The notes under the pieces are model-generated. The model made no database searches and had not been told where the DNA came from. It saw only the letters and a program-made list of their open reading frames with translations. 50,319 nucleotides of DNA from Brachionus koreanus (lineage: Eukaryota > Rotifera > Eurotatoria > Ploima > Brachionidae): assembly GCA_016987375.1 (NCBI GenBank), contig PJRA01000401.1:931942-982260 (forward strand), in the 5' to 3' direction. Positions 10,814-22,231 of this stretch are shown in pieces. Within the stretch, counting starts at the first letter, position 1. Each line of letters opens with the position of its first letter. The translations under genes and the position numbers were made by a program.

Positions 10814-12052
10814 TTATGAATAGCTAAAAAATTTTTTCACAGACGAAATTTTTTCCGAATACTTTCGTCTGAATGAAGGACCAACTAGAAGATAAATTAA
10901 AAAATTAATTGAATAATTAATTAAAAATAAAACTTCAAAAATATTCATTAATGACTTGAAAAAATATGTTCTATTAAGGGCATCAAGAAAACGGCCCGCC
11001 GGCTTGGTTGAATCATTGACAAATTTGTTCAAGTGAAGATAAAGCAATAACCAGCAAATAAAATATGGAAAGTGCAGCATTATATACCATTTGGACAAAA
11101 TGACCAGCATATAAGTGGTTTTAACTGAATTGACAGAATACTTTTTCTTCCTAGGTTTTATTAACACAGGAGCAGAGTGTCGATATTCTCTTAAATTTAT
11201 CTCAGACCTGGAAAGCGAGCATTCTTGGCTGACCTTGTCGACTACACTCAATTCATCGATTTTCCTATAACTCAAGCAATCTCTTATTCTAATATACAAC
11301 ACGACAGTGATGCCAGATATAAGAACACATGGTATCAAAATGGTCAATGTTACAAATAAAATGTCCATGGCTAATTGAAACTCCAGATGCTTTTTTTTAA
11401 TGGAACAATGCAGCTCTTGATTTGCGTCGTGTTCAATCAAATCATTGACAAACAATGTGCTAAGATTAATACTCAGTGAAACTATGATCAACCATTTGAT
11501 CAAGATTCGATTAAATTGAACTGAGAACCATTTTTTTCTTGCCAATGGAAAATAGAGAACACAAAGTCTTTGAATGGTCATAAAGAGAAGAGTGTAGACT
11601 GACACAGTTCGGAAAACATTTCGAAAATAGGGAACTGTTTTGCAAAAAAATTTAATTTTATCAACAAAATTAAATTTTGATGTGTACATGCCAGTCAAGT
11701 TAATCCATGAGCGAAATGTAAAATCAATATAGTGCAAAATAATGACAAATAGGTCGCTAAATGATAAAATAATCAAATAAGTGCGTAATGATTTGCTTGA
11801 ATTTTTGTTGTATGCCTTGCTTGAGAAAATGAAAATTGACATCATGTTGCCATAAAGGCCAATAAGAGCAAACAAAGTCATCAAAATTACATTAGACCAT
11901 TTGGAAATAGCATAGAATTTTTCAATTTGTATGCTAGGCTGTTGAGAATAATTCGAAAATAGAAAATAGTCTGCCTTGGTGCTTGAACTAAGAGTCGTTG
12001 GTTGAAAATGTGTTCTACGAGGCTTCAAAATTTCGCTGTAGAAAAAGCTCAT
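10814..12052 (-). CDS. Rhodopsin-class (class A) GPCR, orphan, probably peptide-type
   Basis: A 412-residue seven-helix receptor in one uninterrupted frame. Helix 1 lies at about 54-78 with the GN motif (GLYGNM). Helix 2 (88-110) has LSFSDL with the conserved Asp100. Helix 3 (142-168) is preceded by Cys137. Helix 4 is 183-203; Cys216 in the second loop can pair with Cys137. Helix 5 is 226-255 with Pro241, helix 6 is 313-340 (HFPYFICW) and helix 7 is 368-391. Two glycosylation sequons (Asn34-Tyr-Ser, Asn118-Leu-Thr) face outside. Odd points: DRY is replaced by QRL at the end of helix 3, and NPxxY becomes NFLIY. The long basic third loop suits G-protein coupling. Ligand unknown. A TTTTTGCAG just before the start could be an acceptor of a 5' UTR intron. 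Confidence 0.9.
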   Translation of the reverse strand: MSFFYSEILKPRRTHFQPTTLSSSTKADYFLFSNYSQQPSIQIEKFYAISKWSNVILMTLFALIGLYGNMMSIFIFSSKAYNKNSSKSLRTYLIILSFSDLFVIILHYIDFTFRSWINLTGMYTSKFNFVDKIKFFCKTVPYFRNVFRTVSVYTLLFMTIQRLCVLYFPLARKKWFSVQFNRILIKWLIIVSLSINLSTLFVNDLIEHDANQELHCSIKKKHLEFQLAMDILFVTLTILIPCVLISGITVVLYIRIRDCLSYRKIDELSVVDKVSQECSLSRSEINLREYRHSAPVLIKPRKKKYSVNSVKTTYMLVILSKWYIMLHFPYFICWLLLYLHLNKFVNDSTKPAGRFLDALNRTYFFKSLMNIFEVLFLINYSINFLIYLLVGPSFRRKYSEKISSVKKFFSYS

Positions 12053-13290
12053 TTTTTGGCTGCAAAAATATTTGAAAAAAAATCACCATAAAGAGATTTT
12101 TTTCTCTTAATTTTGAAATAAGATTTAAAGTAAAATATTCAATAATTATTATTTTTTTAATCCTTATTAAATATGAATTAATTTTTTTTTTCAATCAAGA
12201 TTTTTTTAATTAAATAATAATAAACTGAAATTTAGCTACTAATTTGATGATTATTAAGTTCATTTGAATCGGAAAAGTCGTTTTTTGTTAGTTAATTGAA
12301 AAATTTAATTTAAATAATTAGAAGACATGTATTGGAATATAAAGGCTTTCTTCTACAATAATCTTTAATTATTCATTCCTGATTATATTATGCTTGACTT
12401 AAATTTTTTATTAAATTAAAAATTTAATTTATATTCATTTAGGTATATGTTAAAAAGTTCTAATAATAAATTTTTTTCACTAGTTTATTACAAACAATTT
12501 GAATCATGAATTCATTTTAATTTTCGAGTCTAGTATCTTAAATGCAATTTTTTTTAATTTTATGTGAATAAATTTTTTAGTCTTTAAAAAATTAAAACAC
12601 TGGAAAAAAAGATACAATAATCAAAATTATTACAAACAAAATATTAAAACACGGGAAATTGAAAATAAAATTTTTCTTTTAATCAATGTGTAATAAATAA
12701 TTTTGATATTCATAATTATTATTTTTTGAGTGTTACTTGCATTCAAAAAGAGAGATCAACCAGCACAAAGATCAAACTGGATAATTTTGGTAGAAGGCAG
12801 GAAAAATCTACTATACTGGGACTACGCTAAATCTGGTTTGTCAATTTAGTTGTCCGTGGAATATTAAATACTATTTTTATTATTCAACAGAAACATATTC
12901 TAGAAAGACCTATCAGTTTGGTCATACTAAATGCAATATGCCAAATAGAAATAATTTAAGATATCGGAAGAAGAAGTGATTAAAAGATATATTTAAAAAA
13001 TTCTAAAATTTATTATTACACTAATAACTAGTTAACTAAACTGATTATAATTTTTAAATTAATCTATTTTTAAAAGAATTTAAAATGTCGGTGCCGGATC
13101 TCTATTTAATTTAAAAATGCCTTTAAATTAAGATATAAAGAGGAATATTGAAGTAAAAATTTAAAGCTTATTTAGAAAATTTTTCATTCCAATTTCCAGG
13201 AATGTATAATTTTTTTTAAATTTTTTATTTTTTGATATATTTTGATGTAATTTTTAGCAATTTAAAGCTCTTTATTAATGAAAAAAATAC
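12053..13290. other. 5' flank of the GPCR and unassigned debris
   Basis: Mostly A+T-rich. A better-composed open stretch on the plus strand at about 12806-12987 reads residues such as LNLVCQFSCPWNIKYYFYYS and QFGHTKCNMPNRNN before a stop. The cysteine/aromatic pattern faintly recalls the start of a GIY-YIG nuclease domain, but I would not assign it. Confidence 0.35.
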
Positions 13291-13292
13291 GT

Positions 13293-13565
13293 CAATATAA
13301 TTTTAATATTACCCATATTTAAAACTAAATCGATGATATAATTAAGACCAAAAAATTTATCCAGAATTTTTCAGACAATGATGACTCAATTTCAAATGTT
13401 TAAAGATCAATCGTTGATCATGAACTTTTCTTGTTTTTTTTAATTTTGGAATCATTTAACATGTGAAATTGAGTCATCATTGTCTGAAAAATTCTGGATA
13501 AATTTTTTGGTCCTAATTATATCACCGATTTAGTTTTGGATATGGGTAATATTAAAATTATATTG
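13293..13565. repeat. Foldback element / long inverted repeat
   Basis: Left arm 13293-13408 and right arm 13450-13565 are inverted copies of each other, about 115 bp each with only around five substitutions and one small indel, around a 41-bp spacer. The spacer carries its own small hairpin (GATCAATCGTTGATC). Shared arm landmarks include TTTATCCAGAATTTTTCAGA and CAATGATGACTCAATTTCA. A transcript would fold into a near-perfect duplex. It is either a foldback transposon/MITE or a local duplication; no target duplication is evident. Confidence 0.9.
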
Positions 13566-16254
13566 CCTTTTTTGGTGTTTGTTTTTTTATTAATTCGATA
13601 TGGAATCTTTTTCTAGACCATTTATCAAAATGCTACATAAAGTTTTTTCCTTTTTTTTTATAATTGTTTAGAAAATATTAATATTTTGAAAAATTTACGA
13701 AGAGGTTTAGATGATTTTTTTAGTTTAGATGATGTTTGTTGAGAATATTATGCGAAAAATAAAATCAGCTTAAGAATTTTATTTAAAATCTTTTAAGAAA
13801 TAGATGAAAAAATCAACCTTGTTTATAAGGAAAGAAAAGAAACTTCGCAAAACGCCAAATGCTCCAAAAATATCAGAAAATTAATCAATAAAATAAGAGA
13901 AATAGAAATACTAGACAAATAAAAATATTCAAGATTATTTTAATTAATTTTTATTTTCAATTATTTGTAAAAATTAAAAAAAAATAATATCACGAGTATT
14001 TTTTTTGCACAAAATTGAAACAAATGTTTGATTACTGTATATAATTTTTGCTGGAACAAAAACCACATTTGATTACATTCATGCTCTCTTTTAAATCTTA
14101 AAAACATTTTTAAAATAGTTATTGAAAAAAAATTCGAAATTCAATTTCTTTAAGATTTATTTTTAGACCGAATGTAATTAAGAAAATTAGTTAACACTAA
14201 TTAAAAAATTGATTAACAAAAATTTTTAATTATCTTAATTAATTTGTTTAATATAATAAAAAATATCAACAATCAACTGTTTTTTTTTAATTATAGAATT
14301 TTTCAAAATAAAATTATTTCAAAAAATAACTTTTATTGTTTTACTGATTTTAAAAAATAAATATTTAAAATGCATTCGATTAGATTTTAAGAATCAAATT
14401 TTTTTAATTAAATTGTTTGCGTTTTCAAATTACCTCCTACTTAAATTCCAAACTTTTAAAAGCAAATACTTTTCAAAATTCACCAACCAAAAAAAAAACA
14501 ACAATCATTCAAATTCTTCTTTGATCATTGTGAACAAAAAAATTCTAATGTTTTCATCTCAGTTCGATTAAAGTCTTTCATAAGTATTTTTTTATTAAAA
14601 GGAATCGCTTTAGACTTTCACTATAGGTAATCGCATTTTTTAATTAGTTCATGAAACCTGAAATTTATCGGTCATAAGAATAAAATTATACAATATTAAA
14701 TATATGCTTAATGCTTATTCAAATATAAAGTTGAATGGTATCCGTTCTTTAATAGAAAGAAAATTATCCTCTGATATTTTCTTCTTACCGTAACTATCTT
14801 ATTACAATTTTAAAAATATCATTTGCTAAATTTGCACTCAAGTACTTTATAATTCAAAATAATTTAATTCGCATAATTAAATAGATATTTAAAATAAAGA
14901 GTTTTAGTTTATTACCCAAATCAAGATTTCAATGACCTTAAGCTTTTAATTAAAAAAGTCTTTTTTTTTAAATTATCATTTATTTTTAATAATTTTTTCA
15001 AATGTTTTTTCTTTTAGATATTTTTAGTTAAAAATAAAAAGTTACAAAATTTAGTTTTAAGTGCTTTTTTTCTTTAATGTTAAGCGAAGATGAAATTTAA
15101 GTCTTGTACGAAGAGGGTTTGGAGATTTTTCAAAAAAAAATTTTCTTCTCTTTATAAAGTAAGACACAACATTTTTTTTTAAATAAAAATCTTTTTTTTC
15201 TGAACAATAAAGAAATGAGGTTTTTTCCTAATAATTAATAAATGGCCAATTCTGTTATGATAAATGGTAAATTGAAAAAAAAAATTTAACACAAATAATT
15301 TAGCCTGTAGATTTAGACGAAATAAAATACTTTGTTTATTTAGCTAAGTCGTAGGCAGTAGCAATCAATCATCATCATTAATATAAATACAAGTAGTTTA
15401 TGATTAATTTAGAATGAAGTTATTAGTTTAACGTTATGACTGTCTTTCTGTCTAATTTTTATGCTTAATTTCTAGAGATTTTTGTCTAAAATGCATCAAG
15501 TCCATTCATAGTAGTTTATCAATTTTTTCAATGCTAATTTTATGGTTTTCTATTTTTATGTGTTTCAGCGTAGTTCTCTTTAAGCTAAGGAAATGAATAA
15601 ATATTTAAATAATTTTTGTTTTTAGCAAGGTGTTATTTAATTAAGAATAATTTATTTTGAAATAAAAATTATAAAGTGAGTTTAATTTTTTTAGATTTCG
15701 TTTTAACCATGGTATTTAGAATGTCAATACTTAGTTTTTTAACATTTTAAACTGAGAAATTAATTATCAACTAACAAAATGCAAGCATTTAATTGTAGAA
15801 AAATTCATCAACTTTTATTTAAAACAAAAAAGGTCTCAATATATTTTTAGATTATTTTTAATAAAACGAAATTTGTGCAAAAACCTTAACTAAATATTAG
15901 CAGGCTTCAATTATTATATCATTTTTTCAAGGGTAAATAAATCTTGTTTTTGAAAAATCAAACTTTTTTTTTCACATGTTATTTGTTGCACTTTTGTAAA
16001 TGATTTTTTTTCTTTTCTTTTTAAGCAAATTGTATTTTTTTTTATTTATTTATTTCAAGAAAACACCTTATGGATGATGGTAGTAAAAGAAAATATTTAA
16101 AAAAAAAACTAAATTTAAAATTAAAATTAACAAAATTGAATTTCTAGATAACCGATACTGTTTTATATTATTCTACTATTCCATCTTTTTTATTTTTTTA
16201 ATTTTTTTCTTGTATTTCAAAAAGCAAATTGTATTATCAATAAAATTTTTTTAG
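13566..16254. other. Gene desert
   Basis: A+T-rich, homopolymer-rich sequence with no supported coding or structural feature on either strand. Confidence 0.5.
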
Positions 16255-16257
16255 TCA

Positions 16258-16360
16258 AAAACAGCTACCATTGCGATACAAAAGCTAGTCTCTCATTCCG
16301 CAGGTATCCTGCCGTAGTCTATTATTATTATTATTATTAATATTATTATTAGTTATTAAT
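16258..16360 (+). mobile_element. LINE-like 3' end with (TTA)n tail
   Basis: A short GC-richer segment (ACAGCTACCATTGCGATACA ... TTCCGCAGGTATCCTGCCG) ends in a run of ATT/TTA trinucleotides. A related segment (CAGCTATAGCCCTGTTCCGC) lies at 20435-20460, downstream of a LINE coding relic. The trinucleotide tail and the shared 3' motif suggest the 3' terminus of a non-LTR retrotransposon. The trinucleotide run is seen; the assignment is inferred. Confidence 0.5.
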
Positions 16361-16592
16361 TTTTATCCATTTAAATGATGCGATATATTAAAACAGTTTT
16401 AAATAAAGTAGAAAAATAAAAAAATATTTCAGTAAATTCAAATTTTGTTTAATTGTCTTCTAATAAAAAAAATATTTAACACTTAAAACCAGAAGAGTTT
16501 TTTTTGGTGAGGCTAATGTTAGACCTTTTGTTTGTTTTTAGTTAAATAAATTTTATCATTTTTGAAAATTTTTCTTTCAAAAAAAAAATCTA

Positions 16593-16650
16593 AAATTAAT
16601 TAATTTTTGTTGCAAAATATGCTTGTTTTTATGGAATAAACAGTAAAGAA
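16593..16650 (+). repeat. Dispersed repeat pair, copy 1
   Basis: About 50 bp, including TTGTTGCAAAATATGCTTGT and GGAATAA, shared with 38401-38453 in the same orientation. Origin unknown; probably small transposon debris. Confidence 0.5.
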
Positions 16651-17337
16651 ATTATAGCATTAAATTTATTTTTTTTTTCTAAATTCCCATGTGTTTTAAA
16701 TGAAGAATTTAGAACATTAAAAAAAGACAAAAATTTTGGTTCAATCAAGAAATTTAATTTAGATCTTAGATTGTTTTATTAGTATAAGAATATAAAAATT
16801 AAGTATTTCAGATGCTACTTGGCTTTTAAAAATAAGGATCTTGAGGGAATATATTCGCAAAGGAATACGCAAATTATTATTTTAAAATTTCAAATTTTCA
16901 CAATTTTTTATTTTTGAAAAGATTATTTTAATTTATATATATTTTTATTAGATATTTAGTTAGTGAAATTTCTAATACCTGCTTTAATAGTTTTATTTAA
17001 AGTTTCTAAGATTTTGTGCTAACCAATTATGATGTAATAGTTGTTTTCATGTCATTTGTATGAAAATGAAATTAGTTTTGAACGTCACTTGACATTCAAT
17101 TATTTCTAGATGAGAAAAGAGAATTTTTTTTTTTATTTTGTTTTTTTGCTAACTACCAACATGAAGAATGTATGCTAGAATTTAAAAATTTGGCATATTT
17201 TTTAAACAATAAACGAAAAAAAAATGTTTACAGAATTCAAAAATATTTATAAAATTAATGATTTTTTCTACTTTGGCTTTTTTTTGCTTACTTGTTTAAC
17301 TAATAAATAAAAAGTTTAGTAGTCATTTTGTTTAAAA

Positions 17338-17366
17338 TAATATATATATATATATAAATATATATT
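17338..17366. repeat. (TA)n microsatellite
   Basis: An alternating TA run interrupted once by an extra A. Simple sequence only. Confidence 0.8.
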
Positions 17367-17872
17367 CAGCAATTAAATTTGCATAAAAACTCAATAATCG
17401 CATTTTTCAAAACTCTAATTTGAAAGGGTTATTTAATATCCGATTTTCTATTAGCATAAAAATCAAACAGCATTATTAATTTTCCCATGGGATTTAATTT
17501 CACTTCACATTTTAGATCAAATCGAATCGAAAATATTTTAATCTATTTTGAAGCAGTTTGCTGGCAACAAAATTTAGATAATATGAAGCTTAATTGTTAA
17601 AGAATTTGGATGTTAATTGGAAAAATTTTACACATTTTTCACATATGTTTTTTGTTTTTGTTTAAAATATTTACTCTGTATTAAATTAGGATTGTTGCGC
17701 AAATTCAAACACAATTTAGTGTAACTATAAAAATGGGTAATTAAAACCTAACTATACTTTTCTTTTAAATTGGAAATTTTAGTTATCTATTGTTTTGTCA
17801 TGTTTAGTGGTCTTGTCAAAAATACAATAAAGAATCTCCTGATTTGGTCTTTAAGTCATATGGAAATTAAAT

Positions 17873-18144
17873 ATCAACTCAATTGATGAAATTAAAGACC
17901 GCTGTAACACAAGGTTTAACTTAATTAAAATTTTGTCTGAGAAAAAATGGAGTCTAAGTTTTAGCACACTAGGGAACGTTTATAAGTCTCTAGTTGGGTC
18001 TAATATTGGCTATTCCTTTTCTTTTTTAAACTCATAATCAGAAATTGATATTAAAAAAATACAGGTTATTTAAAACTCTGCAGTTAGGGCTATTTTAAAC
18101 TATAATTTGACACTTCCTCCATCTTTTAACATCAAGAGGTTATT
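17873..18144 (+). pseudogene. LINE reverse-transcriptase C-terminal relic
   Basis: One reading frame runs for 90 codons with two stops. It matches the conserved tail of non-LTR retrotransposon ORF2 proteins: RCNTRFNLIKILSEKKWSLS, then YKSLVGSNIGYS, then IQVI-NSAVRAIL after the second stop. The RCN-R-NLIK-L and QN-A-RAI motifs are characteristic of Jockey/CR1-group LINEs. Upstream RT and endonuclease domains are absent, as in typical 5'-truncated copies. Confidence 0.8.
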
Positions 18145-18305
18145 TATTTATTTTATTTAATTATTTCAGTTATCGCCTAAAAGGTGATGTAAAAAAAATA
18201 TTTGAATAAAGAATGTAGTGCATAAGACAAAGTTTAAGTGTTAATAATTTGATAAATAATTAAACTACTAGTCTCAAATCGACTTTTTAAATTAAAAAGA
18301 GATAA

Positions 18306-18467
18306 ATGGCTGGACTTGGAAATTCTCCTTTATTGTTTGTCAAACTTGTTGAAGAGTATTCGAATCAAGATATTTTTATTTTGAATACCCGACTCTACTG
18401 TCTAATTGCTGCCTTACTATTTCTTTTTTTTCTACTCAATCAGACAAACATATGTAATGTATCTTAA
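18306..18467 (+). CDS. Candidate 53-residue membrane microprotein
   Basis: An ATG-initiated frame of 53 codons with good residue balance and a hydrophobic C-terminal segment (LYCLIAALLFLFFLL), as in tail-anchored proteins. It is much better composed than surrounding random frames, which are Lys/Asn/Phe/Ile-rich. No homologue is recognised, and no promoter or splice evidence supports it. It may equally be a piece of the LINE-rich debris around it. Confidence 0.25.
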   Translation: MAGLGNSPLLFVKLVEEYSNQDIFILNTRLYCLIAALLFLFFLLNQTNICNVS

Positions 18468-20240
18468 AACTCTCAATTTCATAATATCTATTTTTAATAA
18501 TTTTTGTAAGATTATATTTACAATATTTGACTTTATTTTTATGTTTTAATCTGAAGTAGTATTAGCTCGGTACAGTAAGTAAATAAATAAATCTAGTTTG
18601 ATAGTTCTAAAATTTAAAATTTTGAATAGTTATAATAATTGGAATATTTAGTCTGCTTTAAATAATTTATAATTGACTGATTTCAATTCAAAAACAACAA
18701 AGCAAAGATAAACAAAGCCAAAAGCTCAATTTTTAGACTAATATGTTCTATGAGTAGAATTTTTTCTAATTAATTTTCCAAGCCTAGATATAATTTACAG
18801 GGATAATTTATTGATAAAATAAAGTGTGTTCTTAAAAGATCATGGGCTTAGATCCATTTAATAATATAATTAGAAAATAATTTACACAATTTATAATTAT
18901 TATTTTTTTTTGCTTTAGATTTACTTTGGACTTGAGGGGAAAAGAAAAAACTTGAACAATTATAAAGCTAATTTATTCTAAAATAAAAAAAAAAGAGCCT
19001 AGAAATTTTAATTGTTATTTTGTGACGTCATTAAGTAAAGTAAGGAAAAAGCAATTTTTGCTAGCAATTTTCTAATAGAAAAAATTGCTTGTCTAATTTT
19101 TGATTAAATATTTCTTTTTGCGTAAAATCGGTAAAATTTATGAGACAAATTCTTGATAGTAATAAAATAATTTTTACCATTTTTATCTTATTAAATGTTT
19201 TTTAAAGCGCACTTTTTAGACGATCTACAACAAAATAGTGTTAGATGGAATTCTGTCTAGCTGTGAAGATAAAATCGCGCTAAAAAGCTTAACAAGCTTA
19301 GACGAAACCAAAAGTAACTAAGATAAGATAAGCGATTAAAATTTTTACTTAGAAAAAAAAACATTTAAACAAATTAAAGATAAAAAATCTAGGTCTTTAT
19401 ATCTGACCAGCTGGAGAACATCTCCAATAAAGAGCAAATATTTAGAGCTAATTGTTGGCCTAGAAAATATTCGAAGTTCTTATCTATTTGCACGATCAAA
19501 CAAACAATTGTTGATCGGATCATGTGCCAAAGCCTTTTAAGCTCACGTTTTCCAATATCAAATTTATTTAAATGTTAACCTAAGGCTCAGAGTGATTGTG
19601 TGTCATCGAAAACCTTTCAAAAACAGAACTTTTATTTTTTATTTTAAATTTTTGACTGTATTTGATAAGTAAAAAAATAGCTCTAGGTTAAATTTTGAAT
19701 ATCATTAGAAGGTGGAAAAACAAATAGGTAAATTTACTTTTAAATAAAAAAAAAAATAAAAAATTTTTTTTTTTATCTTTTAGTAATTTATTTGATTAGT
19801 ATTTTTCAGACAATTTTTGAAGGATTTAATATTTTACATTATTGTCTTAAATCTGTTTAAAATTTATGATTTTATTTTCTTAAATAAAATAAAATTACTT
19901 GCTGTAAAACTAGAACTCAAATAACTTAATGCTTTACTTAATCAAAGAGTTGAAAATTAGATAAGAAAAGTAAACGTTTATTTTCATAGATATTTAGCTT
20001 AGAAAAAGATGTATTTTATTTTTGCTTTCTAATAATCAAAAAGTTGTTCAAAACAAATAAGAAATTCAAATAAAATTTAAGAGGTTTAAAGCGCTTCTTA
20101 TTCTCTTTTTAACAAGCAGACATATTGATTTTTTTTTTGAATATTAAGAATTGTGTATCAAAAAAATGTATTAATTTTTTTTTGAATAGTCAAATCTGAT
20201 TAATAAAGTCTAATTGAGTAAATTTCATGAAAGACATTAA
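18468..20240. other. Gene desert with a GC-richer island
   Basis: Mostly A+T-rich. The island at about 19390-19640 is noticeably less A+T-biased and reads open on the plus strand for about 80 codons with one stop. I recognise no protein in it. No promoter, RNA gene or repeat was identified in the rest. Confidence 0.4.
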
Positions 20241-20251
20241 AGCACAATGAA

Positions 20252-20470
20252 AGCTTCATGACAAATCGAGTGGTAAACGCATGGAACAAATTACTAATTG
20301 AAGGTGTAAATCCAAAATCTTGAAAAGTATTTAAAAACAAATTATATTTTTATTTGAAACAAAAATAAATATTTTTTTCTTATTAACATAAGTGTATTAT
20401 TATGAGGATTGTATGAAATCAGACAGCTATAGCCCTGTTCCGCAGTTAGTCTGTTGGTACTATTTTATTG
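20252..20470 (+). pseudogene. LINE ORF2 terminal relic and 3' region
   Basis: Codons from 20252 read SFMTNRVVNAWNKLLIEGVN, then PKS, a stop, and KVFKNKL. This is the usual extreme C-terminus of LINE ORF2 proteins (R-VN-WN-LP---V---S---FK--L). About 80 bp further on, a GC-richer 3' segment (CAGCTATAGCCCTGTTCCGC) resembles the one at 16258. A truncated, dead copy on the same strand as the relic at 17873. Confidence 0.7.
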
Positions 20471-22231
20471 CTAAAAAATGAATGTGTTTCGAGGAAGCAA
20501 AAAATTTTGAATTGAGTGAATTTTAAAAATTTAAATTGTTTACTAAACATAGAATATAATATTCTTATCGGAAATATTTTTTTATTAATCAAAAATTTTT
20601 TTTTAATTTAATAAACTAAGATTAGCTTAGTCTATAAGATCTGATCGATAGTTTTAAATTATGTAAAAGAAGAATTTTTTCTAATTAAAAATGAAAAGTG
20701 TCGAGCAACTATTTTATTCTCAAGAGATGGTTTAGATTTTTGATTACAACTTTCAGGTGTTAACTTTTCTAAATCGACAATTGTTTAAAGTCAAGTTAGA
20801 TTAATTTAAAAAAAATAGAGAGCTTCACCATAAATATTATTCAAAAGAGCTAGTTCAATATTTTCAATTCTAAAAGAAATAATTAATAAAGCCTAGAGTG
20901 CGCATGTTTGACAGTGCAGCTATTAAAGTACATTTAAAAAAATATGCTTATAAATATTTCAAAAAATTTACACTATGCACTCTAAAAAAAAAGCTTTGTA
21001 TTTTTAAACTTTTGTTTGTAGACAACAAATTGTTGGTTTATATTAGTAAAAATTCTATACTAAATTTAAACAGTTAATTTAATTAAAGCTTTAAAAATAT
21101 TATAATGATGTAGTTAAGCTAATTTTTTTTTTAAGTTAAAGTCTAAAAACCGTGTACAATTAGAAACTGGTTATTTTCTGATGAGATAAAAAACGGATTA
21201 GAGTTATTTTAATCATCATTCAATTTGCATAAAAAAATTGAATATAAAAAAGTCTAAATATATTAATATTAGACGAAGTGTATCAGCTTCAGCAAAATTC
21301 ATAACTCATACAAAATTCGTAGGTTTTTGAAATCAGTTAAATCATTGATTTTGAATGATTTAACGGATTAATGTTATTTTCTAACTTATTTCAAGTGCAA
21401 GGGTGTCTAAATCTATATAATGTTATTAACATGCAAATTCAAAAAGAAAGAACAATTCCTCTATGTTAAAAATAGAGAAATTTGAGACAAGGTGATGGCA
21501 AGATTTTGTCTTAACTTTTAATTTTAGGAAAAATTTTTAATCTAATTTTTATACAAATTTAGAATAAAAAAAAATTTGGTTAAAAGTGTAATATCAGTTA
21601 AAATTTACCATTTTTTTATATCTAAATTCAATTTTATCTCAACTGAAAGTTGAACAATTCAAAATTATTTAGATAGATAAAACGGTGAGCAATGTTATTC
21701 AAAAAAATTTAAAGTAATTTTTGATCTTTTTGAGAACATAAAGAAATAGAAAGTGAAAAAAAATTTTTACTTTTTTGCATGATTTTTTTTATAACAGAAA
21801 TTTTCAAGTTAAATTTATTTGAGGTTAAGAAAAAATCAACAATTTAAACAGACTATTATTTTGTCGTGTCAAAAGTCCGTTTGGCGAGCATTACTCAAAC
21901 TGGTTATATAAGCATAAATTATGCTAAGAAAATTCTGGTCCGGCGCGAATACAGACACGGATCTAGAATAAAACAAAATACACATAAATTAGCATAATTG
22001 TATGCTTTGATCGCTTCTCTACTTAACATTTTAATAGTTAATAACAATAATTATTAAAAAAAAAAAGAGAAATACTCATAGAGGAGTTGTTTGTTATGAA
22101 TATTTTTGGTTTATTTTAGATTAAATGATTTAATATTTGGGACTAGTCAGACAAAAAACAGATAAAAAAGCCGCTGGGCGACAATGCTCCACAATACTTG
22201 AACGAATAGTCCCTATTTTTGTCCATTTTAA
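20471..22231. other. Upstream region of the RalGPS gene
   Basis: Non-coding. The last 350 bp are less A+T-biased than the rest and should hold the promoter and 5' UTR of the gene starting at 22232. A TATATAAG box at about 21905 lies 20-60 bp ahead of a GC-richer patch (TCTGGTCCGGCGCGAATACA), a plausible but unproven TATA element. Confidence 0.4.

Noticed and set aside
13293..13565. CRISPR-like or bacterial terminator hairpin
   Set aside because: Genome is eukaryotic and the arms are far too long; foldback element is the better reading.
19022..19029. TGACGTCA, a perfect cAMP-response element
   Set aside because: Isolated 8-mer in a gene desert, far from any supported start.
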